From: Planctomycetia bacterium
Lineage (GTDB): Bacteria > Planctomycetota > PLA2 > JAEUHO01
Direction: 5' to 3'
Assembly (NCBI GenBank): GCA_030618975.1
Contig: JAUXCH010000407.1
Coordinates: 1 to 5,241, forward strand
DNA length: 5,241 nucleotides
Each line of letters opens with the position of its first letter. Position 1 is the first letter of the stretch. The notes below the pieces were generated by a model, which was given only the letters and a program-made list of their open reading frames with translations, had not been told where the DNA came from and made no database searches. Positions 1-5,241 of the stretch are shown here, in pieces. Position numbers and translations under genes: made by a program.

Positions 1-259
1 GTGCGCCCCACTTCGCGACGCACTGAATTACAACCAGGAACAGGGCGCGCTTTATTCTGCCGAACTTGGCCAGGCGATAGACCTGGGTGACGGCAGCGTA
101 GGTTTTACCGGAGCCGGTGGCCATTTGCAGCAACGCGCGGGGCTTGCCTTGCTTGAGGCTGTGTTCGATGCCATTGATGGCGTCAATTTGGCAGGCTCGG
201 AGATTTTCGGTGTTGAGTTCCGGTAGATCGTGCAGGCGCGCTCTTAGGGTGGAAGGGAA
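1..259 (-). pseudogene. hsdR: Internal fragment of type I restriction enzyme R subunit (HsdR), truncated at both ends
   Basis: Read on the minus strand, this segment gives an uninterrupted frame that opens FPSTLRARLHDLPELNTENL, continues into a Walker A motif MATGSGKT (positions 124-101) and then VYRLAKFG and RALFLV. This order (TLRARL, LPELNT, Walker A, YRL-KF, LFLV) is characteristic of the start of the SF2 helicase/translocase domain of HsdR, the ATP-driven DNA translocase and cleavage subunit of type I restriction systems. After LFLV (about position 32) the expected DR-NNL continuation is lost and replaced by unrelated residues to the window edge. On the other side, similarity stops upstream of TLRARL at about 250-260. 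Only about 75 of the roughly 800-1000 residues of a normal HsdR are present, with no start codon, nuclease domain or later helicase motifs. The segment is visibly less GC-rich than its surroundings. It is either a recombined remnant or a chimeric contig end. The family call is firm; the origin is inference. Confidence 0.72.
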
Positions 260-495
260 ACGGGGAGCGTGCGGGGGTCTGGCTGCGCGACTGCACGTTC
301 GAGAATGCGCGCCTCTGCGCTTACGGTGGCAACGACCCGGACTGGCTGCACGTCCACGCCCGGGGAGGAACGGCGGCCTACGGACCCGCATCCTGGACCG
401 ACGAGGAGCGGCGCCGGTGGTGGTTCCAGGGTGTCGCCGGCGAGGTCGAAGACGTCGCGCTCGGTCCGGGCATCGCGCGTTGCACGACGGCGGAC
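250..495 (+). pseudogene. Upstream coding continuation of the 496-921 gene, lacking a start codon
   Basis: The reading frame of the downstream gene stays open upstream as far as a stop codon at 214-216. From about position 250 it has codon use and amino-acid content like the rest of the gene, for example AGVWLRDCTFENARLCAYGG and WTDEERRRWWFQGVAGEVED. No ATG, GTG or TTG occurs in this frame between 217 and 495, so the true N-terminus has been lost. The sequence to the left (below about 250) instead matches HsdR on the other strand, so the join near 250 has probably cut the gene. I infer that the native protein began further upstream than anything present here and that 496 is only the first available start. 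Confidence 0.55.
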
Positions 496-921
496 ATGGC
501 GCGGGCGCTCGCCCGGTTCACGGTGCCGGAGGACCACCGCGTGCTGGGCGTCGAGCTGACGGAGTTCGACCGAGGCGGCCCTCTCGCGTTCCGGCTGTAC
601 CTACGAGGGCCGGGTCGGTGGGATGAGTTCCGGTACGTGGTCCGGATGGACGAGCCGCGTGTGATGCCGGGAGCGAAGGACGGGACGTTTCCGAACGTGA
701 CGGACGAGGACCTGCGCTCCTTGCTGCCCATCCAGACCCTGCTCGAGCGTGTCGCGGCGCCCGCAGGCGTCACCATCCGCCGCTTCGCCTACGGCTCGGT
801 GTACCCACGTCCGGACGGTTCGGGATTCGTGCCGGCGATCCAGGTCGGCCTGCCCTGGGACCACTGGATCTACGACGCCCGCGACGGCTCCTTGCTGGAG
901 CACCGGTCGTGGCGGCGCTGA
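496..921 (+). CDS. Hypothetical protein, C-terminal portion of a 5'-truncated gene
   Basis: From its first available ATG this frame encodes 141 residues ending DARDGSLLEHRSWRR before TGA at 919-921. With the start-less upstream extension the visible protein is about 220 residues. I do not recognise the family. It is soluble-looking, with no membrane segment, and rich in aromatic and charged residues. It contains segments such as RLYLRGPGRWDEFRYVVRMD and PWDHWIYDARDGSLLEHRSW, which look like alternating beta strands and turns. The high third-position GC and sensible composition across the whole frame support real coding. No Shine-Dalgarno precedes the ATG at 496, so that codon is likely internal. 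The gene converges on lpxD, with only 13 bp between the two stop codons and no obvious terminator between them. No function is proposed. Confidence 0.6.
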   Translation: MARALARFTVPEDHRVLGVELTEFDRGGPLAFRLYLRGPGRWDEFRYVVRMDEPRVMPGAKDGTFPNVTDEDLRSLLPIQTLLERVAAPAGVTIRRFAYGSVYPRPDGSGFVPAIQVGLPWDHWIYDARDGSLLEHRSWRR

Positions 922-934
922 CACCGGTCCCGGG

Positions 935-1966
935 CTACGGCTTCCCTGTGCCCTCGAGCTTCGTCACGCGCTTGCCGAGGTTCTTGAGCGTTCTGGCGAT
1001 CTCGGGCAGCTGCGCGAAGCGCACGCGAACCTGGAGCCACTGCTTCATGGGCATCGAGGGTGCCCCGCCGTAGACGCCGGGCTCGAGGACGTCCTTCGAG
1101 GCCCCGCTCTTGGCGGCCATGATCACGTCGTCCCCGATGCGGCAGTGTCCGGCGCTCGCGGCCATTCCGCCCATCACGACGCGATCGCCCACGATCGTGG
1201 AGCCCGCAAGGCCCGTCTGACCGCAGATGAGGGTGTTCTCGCCCAGGTGGCAGCCGTGGCCGATCTGCACGAGGTTGTCGATGCGCGTGCCGCGTCCCAC
1301 GGTCGTCGTTCCGACCGTGGCGCGGTCGATGCAGCTGTTGGCCTGGACCTCGACGTCGTCCGCGAGATCCACCGTGCCGGCCTGCGTCATCTTCTCGTAG
1401 GAGCCGTCGCCACGAGGGGCGAATCCAAACCCGTCGGCACCGATGACGGCGCCGTTCTGGAGGATCACGCCGCCGCCGAGGCGCACGTGCTCGCGGACCG
1501 TGCAGTGGCTGTGCAGCACGCACTCGGGACCGATCTCGGCCCCTTCGTAGACGACGACGTGGGGGTGGATCACGGTGCCGTCGCCGATCCGCACCCGGTC
1601 GCCGATCACCGCGTAGGCGCCGATCGCCACGCCGTCGCCGACCTGGACGTCCTCGCCGAGCACGGCCGTGGGGTGGACGCCGACGGGCAAGCGCGGCGGG
1701 GTATAGAAGAGATCGATCGAGCGCGAGAAGGCGAGGTAGGGATTGTCGACGCGCAATGGGATCGGCGCGCACGCCCCCTCGAAATCCTTCGCCACGAAGA
1801 CCGCGCCGGCCTTCGAATCGGCCAGCTGGTCCTCGTAGCGCTCGTTGGCGAGAAAGGTCACGTCGCCGGGACCCGCGCTCTCGATCGTGCCGATCCCCGT
1901 GATCTCGAGATCGGCCTCGGGGGCGACGACGGCGCCGAGCGTCGCCGCGAGCTCCAGGATCTTCAT
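935..1966 (-). CDS. lpxD: UDP-3-O-acylglucosamine N-acyltransferase (LpxD)
   Basis: This encodes 343 residues, close to the 341 of E. coli LpxD, and looks complete. LpxD transfers a 3-hydroxyacyl chain from acyl-ACP to the 2-amino group of UDP-3-O-acylglucosamine, the third step of lipid A synthesis, in the cytosol. Residues 1 to about 95 form the N-terminal uridine-binding domain (MKILELAATLGAVV, then GDVTFLANERY). Residues about 97-300 are hexapeptide repeats of the left-handed beta-helix (VHPTAVLGEDVQVGDGVAIG). The catalytic histidine is H237 in NLVQIGHGCHLG, aligned with E. coli H239; H274 in AGHCRIG matches a second conserved histidine. The C-terminal helix (about 310-338) ends the trimeric fold. 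The ATG at 1966 has an AGGAGG seven bases upstream, which fixes the start. The gene stands alone, divergent from the protease-lpxB pair, with no fabZ or lpxA beside it. Confidence 0.96.
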   Translation of the reverse strand: MKILELAATLGAVVAPEADLEITGIGTIESAGPGDVTFLANERYEDQLADSKAGAVFVAKDFEGACAPIPLRVDNPYLAFSRSIDLFYTPPRLPVGVHPTAVLGEDVQVGDGVAIGAYAVIGDRVRIGDGTVIHPHVVVYEGAEIGPECVLHSHCTVREHVRLGGGVILQNGAVIGADGFGFAPRGDGSYEKMTQAGTVDLADDVEVQANSCIDRATVGTTTVGRGTRIDNLVQIGHGCHLGENTLICGQTGLAGSTIVGDRVVMGGMAASAGHCRIGDDVIMAAKSGASKDVLEPGVYGGAPSMPMKQWLQVRVRFAQLPEIARTLKNLGKRVTKLEGTGKP

Positions 1967-1973
1967 CGTCGTG

Positions 1974-1979
1974 CCTCCT
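1974..1979 (-). promoter_or_regulatory. Shine-Dalgarno of lpxD
   Basis: The minus strand carries a perfect AGGAGG, seven bases before the lpxD ATG. It supports the chosen start and contrasts with the weak or absent ribosome sites of the two plus-strand genes. Confidence 0.85.
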
Positions 1980-1993
1980 GACGTACGGGCGGC

Positions 1994-1999
1994 ATCCTA
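1994..1999 (-). promoter_or_regulatory. Possible -10 element for lpxD
   Basis: The minus strand reads TAGGAT, four of six bases matching TATAAT and of the TAG-type form common in GC-rich bacteria. Transcription would start near 1987, leaving a leader of about 20 bases that still contains the AGGAGG. I see no convincing -35 box at normal spacing, so this is tentative. Confidence 0.25.
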
Positions 2000-2056
2000 C
2001 CGGGCGCCCCGCGCGCGCGACGCGCTGCTTTCCCGCGCCCGCCCTCGTCGCCGCCC

Positions 2057-2065
2057 TGCTACCCT
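2057..2065 (+). promoter_or_regulatory. Possible extended -10 element for the protease-lpxB operon
   Basis: TGCTACCCT fits the pattern TGnTAnnnT of an extended -10. A start about seven bases downstream would fall at the GTG at 2072, which would make the transcript leaderless; this agrees with the absence of any Shine-Dalgarno there. No -35 box is visible. The proposal rests on pattern and spacing only. Confidence 0.22.
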
Positions 2066-2071
2066 CCCCGC

Positions 2072-2724
2072 GTGAGCTCCGAAGCCGCCGAGCCCCGCCC
2101 CGACCCGGCCCCGGACGAGGTTGCGCACGCGTCCGTACCTGCGCCCCCGTCCGCACCGGAGGGGCCGCCCGTCGGGTCCGCCGCGATCCTCAGGATGGCG
2201 CTCGGTTTCTACGGCGTGGTTGCGGTGTTCGCCTTCGGCTACGCGCTCTTCAGCGGCGGGTTGCGAGATCTGTTCGGGACGGAGCCGCCCGCTCTCCCGG
2301 GCCTCCTCGCGGGTCTCGGAATCGGCGTGGCCCTCGTCCTCCTCAGCCGCGTCGGCTCGCGGGCGTGGCCTCCGATGCGGAAGATGAGCGAGACGCTTGC
2401 GGATCTCCTCGGCCCACTCCGGTGGCCACACGCCTTGCTGCTCGCTCTCCTGTCCGGCACGGCGGAGGAGGTGCTGTTCCGCGGCGCGCTGTGGCCGCAC
2501 CTGGGCCTCGTGGGCACCACCCTGCTCTTCGGGCTCGTGCACGTGCTGCCGCGCCGATCCCTCTGGATCTACCCGCTCTTCGCGACTCTGGCCGGGCTGC
2601 TCTTCGGACTCGTGCGCGAGGGCACGCAGAGCCTCTGGCCGTGCATCCTGGCGCACGTCACGGTGAACGCGCTGAATCTCGTCTGGATCGGTTCGATCGC
2701 GAGGAAGCGCGCCGCGAGCGACGG

Positions 2725-2728
<4 letters not shown>
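2072..2728 (+). CDS. CPBP family intramembrane metalloprotease
   Basis: This encodes 218 residues. After a Pro/Ala/Glu-rich cytosolic tail (residues 1 to about 35) there are several hydrophobic helices, at about 43-62, 75-93, 119-130, 145-158, 165-181 and 190-206. All three hallmarks of the CPBP (Abi/CAAX protease and bacteriocin-processing, Rce1-like) family are present: EEVLFRG (E132, E133, R137), FGLVH (F153, H157) and HVTVN (H195, N199). These residues form the intramembrane glutamate/histidine active site of Rce1-type proteases, so the enzyme is probably active. The substrate is unknown. Family members act in prenyl-protein or peptide processing, bacteriocin self-immunity and membrane-protein regulation. 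The start is GTG with no Shine-Dalgarno. The stop overlaps the lpxB start as ATGA, so the two are translationally coupled. That pairing hints at an envelope role but does not prove one. The family call is sure; the role is open. Confidence 0.9.
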
Positions 2729-4239
<1,511 letters not shown>

Positions 4240-4293
4240 AGGAACCGAGGCGGGGCTTTCGACCGGCTACCGGGCCCGGGTCCTCTTCCCTCC

Positions 4294-4335
4294 GAGACCC
4301 GAGACCCGAGACCTGAGACCCGAGACCCGCGACCC
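4294..4335 (+). repeat. Heptamer tandem repeat GAGACCC, six copies
   Basis: Six consecutive seven-base units run GAGACCC, GAGACCC, GAGACCT, GAGACCC, GAGACCC, GCGACCC. Four are perfect and two carry one substitution. The array is noncoding, lies between two convergent genes and resembles the short tandemly repeated repeats seen in intergenic DNA of some bacteria. A period of seven would shift frame if it were coding, which agrees with a noncoding location. Confidence 0.9.
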
Positions 4336-4366
4336 GGATCCACCACGAAGGCCCCGAAGCCACGCG

Positions 4367-4382
4367 GAGGGCGCACGCCCTC
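4367..4382. terminator. Hairpin, possible terminator of the convergent pair
   Basis: GAGGGC, a GCAC loop and GCCCTC form a perfect six-base stem. It sits just after the stop of the uvrA-like gene and about 130 bases after lpxB. There is no T-run on either strand, so if it terminates transcription it is not a classical intrinsic terminator. It may work together with the adjacent palindrome. Confidence 0.4.
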
Positions 4383-4383
4383 A

Positions 4384-4403
4384 GGCCCTACCCGGGTAGG
4401 GCC
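4384..4403. terminator. Perfect 20-bp palindrome overlapping the stop of the uvrA-like gene
   Basis: GGCCCTACCCGGGTAGGGCC is a perfect 20-base inverted repeat able to fold into a strong GC stem with a small loop. It includes the TAG stop (4390-4388 on the minus strand) of the uvrA-like gene. With the hairpin one base away it may form a bidirectional transcription end or RNA-stabilising structure. It could also be a protein-binding site. No T-tract follows. Confidence 0.45.
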
Positions 4404-5241
4404 GACCGGCGGTCCGTCTCGCGGAGCGCCGCGCCGGTGGGCGCATTCTCGCAGGCGGCGAGCCCCGCCGGAGAGCCCTCGTAGACGACGCGCCCGCCCG
4501 CCTCGCCGGGTCCGGGTCCGAGCTCCACCACGTGATCGGCCACGCGGACGAGGTACGGGTCGTGTTCGACGCACACCACCGTGTGGCTTGCCTCGGCAAG
4601 ACCGAGCAGGACGGTCGCGAGGTGCTCGACGTCGGCGGGGTGCAGGCCGGCCGACGGCTCGTCGAGGAGGTAGAGCGTCGGAGTGTGTCCGCCGCGGCCC
4701 AGGGCGGCGGCCAGGCGGAGCCGCAGCGCCTCGCCGCCGCTCAGACGGTTCGTCGGCTCACCGAGCGGCACGTACCCGAGGCCGACGTCGATCGCCGCGG
4801 CGAGGGGGCGGGCCACGGTCGGGATGTCGCGAAACAGCGTGCCGGCCCCCTCCAGCGGGAGCGCGAGCACGTCCGCCATCGAGAGCCCCTTGACGCGCAC
4901 CTTCAGCGTGTCGCGGTGAAACCCGGTGGCGTCGCACGCGTCGCACGGGACCCGGACCGGCGCGAGATCGCGAAGCGCGACGCGTCGGTCCCCGGCGCCG
5001 CGGCAGGCCTCGCACCGTCCGCCGGCGACGTGGCGGCTGAAGCGCGACGGCGCCCACCCGCGCGCGCGCGCCTCGAGCGTGGCGGCGAACAAGCGGCGGA
5101 GCGGTGACAGCACGGCGAGCACGCTTCCGGGTGTCGCGCGTGGGTGGCGCGGCTGCGCGCCCCGCGCCACGCTCAGCCGGTCGAGCGACTCCAGGCCCCG
5201 GCAGGCGTCGAGACGATCCGTGGGGAACGGGGCGTGGTCCA
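4388..5241 (-). CDS. uvrA: UvrA-family excinuclease ATPase, C-terminal part (5' end outside window)
   Basis: About 283 residues of the C-terminal half are visible; the gene enters from the right edge and ends at TAG (4390-4388). UvrA is the dimeric ABC ATPase that finds DNA damage and loads UvrB in nucleotide excision repair. In order along the gene the sequence shows GLESLDRLS, a zinc module with CEAC and CDAC (cysteines encoded between 5014 and 4934), GLGYVPLGEPTNRLSGGEALRLRLA (signature LSGGE at 4744-4730), Walker B YLLDEPSAGLH (about 4672-4640) and the switch histidine in VEHD. The stretch after GLESLDRLS, normally IGRTPRSNPATYTG, is here GAQPRHPRATPGSVLAVL, clearly divergent. This suggests a UvrA paralogue (UvrA2 or drug-resistance type) rather than the housekeeping copy. 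The second Walker A lies outside the window. The family is certain; the subfamily is inference. The GTG at 5170 is internal, not a start. Confidence 0.88.
   Translation of the reverse strand, partial: DHAPFPTDRLDACRGLESLDRLSVARGAQPRHPRATPGSVLAVLSPLRRLFAATLEARARGWAPSRFSRHVAGGRCEACRGAGDRRVALRDLAPVRVPCDACDATGFHRDTLKVRVKGLSMADVLALPLEGAGTLFRDIPTVARPLAAAIDVGLGYVPLGEPTNRLSGGEALRLRLAAALGRGGHTPTLYLLDEPSAGLHPADVEHLATVLLGLAEASHTVVCVEHDPYLVRVADHVVELGPGPGEAGGRVVYEGSPAGLAACENAPTGAALRETDRRSALPG

Larger units (their letters stand above)
4240..4387. other. Convergent intergenic spacer between lpxB and the uvrA-like gene
   Basis: I see no gene here. The spacer contains a short GC palindrome (CCGGGCCCGG at 4270-4279), the heptamer array, a degenerate stretch at about 4342-4365 with GAAGGC/GAAGCC repeats, and two hairpins at its right end. 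It probably holds the transcription ends of both convergent genes. Confidence 0.6.

Noticed and set aside
117..626. Plus-strand 169-codon open frame across the 250 junction
   Set aside because: It crosses the HsdR/hypothetical join, is Arg/Gly-rich beyond it and belongs to neither real reading frame.
749..1981. Long plus-strand open frame (410 codons) opposite lpxD
   Set aside because: It is antisense to the complete, well-conserved lpxD; its Asp/His/Arg/Val-rich, repetitive composition is what the reverse of GC-rich hexapeptide-repeat coding produces.
2005..2026. Alternating CG run in the divergent spacer as a special DNA structure
   Set aside because: Short and expected at this GC content; no supporting motif.
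870..2156. Long minus-strand open frame (428 codons) overlapping lpxD in another frame
   Set aside because: It is an Arg-rich out-of-frame shadow of lpxD and of the divergent spacer, with no recognisable domain.
2365..2724. Extension of the lpxB frame upstream to an ATG at 2365
   Set aside because: The added part overlaps the CPBP protease out of frame, is Arg/Ala-rich and without motif; the ATGA overlap at 2725 is the natural start.
4270..4279. CCGGGCCCGG as the lpxB terminator
   Set aside because: A ten-base GC palindrome without a loop or T-tract is common by chance at this base composition.
4532..5107. Plus-strand open frames opposite the uvrA-like gene
   Set aside because: They are antisense to the zinc module, LSGGE and Walker B coding sequence of a genuine UvrA-family gene.

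Overview
The window is very GC-rich, with strong G/C bias at third codon positions. It carries two dispersed lipid A genes, so it comes from an outer-membrane-bearing, LPS-type bacterium. Composition, divergent Lpx sequences and the dispersed layout would suit a Myxococcota/'Deltaproteobacteria'-like or uncultivated metagenomic lineage, but the sequence alone does not fix the taxon.

Layout. (1) About 1-260 is less GC-rich and reads on the minus strand as an internal piece of a type I restriction HsdR subunit, with its Walker A motif. It is cut at both ends. (2) From about 250 to 921 a plus-strand reading frame encodes the C-terminal part of a protein I do not recognise. Its 5' end is missing because it abuts the HsdR piece. 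(3) lpxD lies on the minus strand at 935-1966, complete and with a good Shine-Dalgarno. (4) A 105-bp GC-rich divergent spacer may hold both promoters. (5) On the plus strand a CPBP-family membrane protease (2072-2728) overlaps lpxB (2725-4239) by ATGA, giving a two-gene operon. (6) A convergent spacer (4240-4387) contains a six-copy GAGACCC heptamer array and two hairpins, the second overlapping the stop codon of the next gene. (7) The C-terminal part of a UvrA-family ATPase lies on the minus strand from 4388 and runs off the right edge.

How the genes work together. LpxD adds the N-linked acyl chain to UDP-3-O-acylglucosamine. LpxB later condenses UDP-diacylglucosamine with lipid X to form the lipid A disaccharide. 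They sit back to back around one divergent control region, without the fabZ and lpxA that often accompany them in proteobacteria. The CPBP protease is co-translated with lpxB, which suggests a membrane or envelope link, but its substrate is unknown.

The most unusual point is LpxB itself. It carries an N-terminal membrane-helix extension and, just before its nucleotide-binding SGT loop, an insert of about 50 residues built from two DNA-level tandem repeats (a 12-mer and a hexamer). I found no clearly new multi-gene system. The items most worth checking are the repeat-bearing LpxB, the protease-lpxB pairing and the broken junction near position 250.
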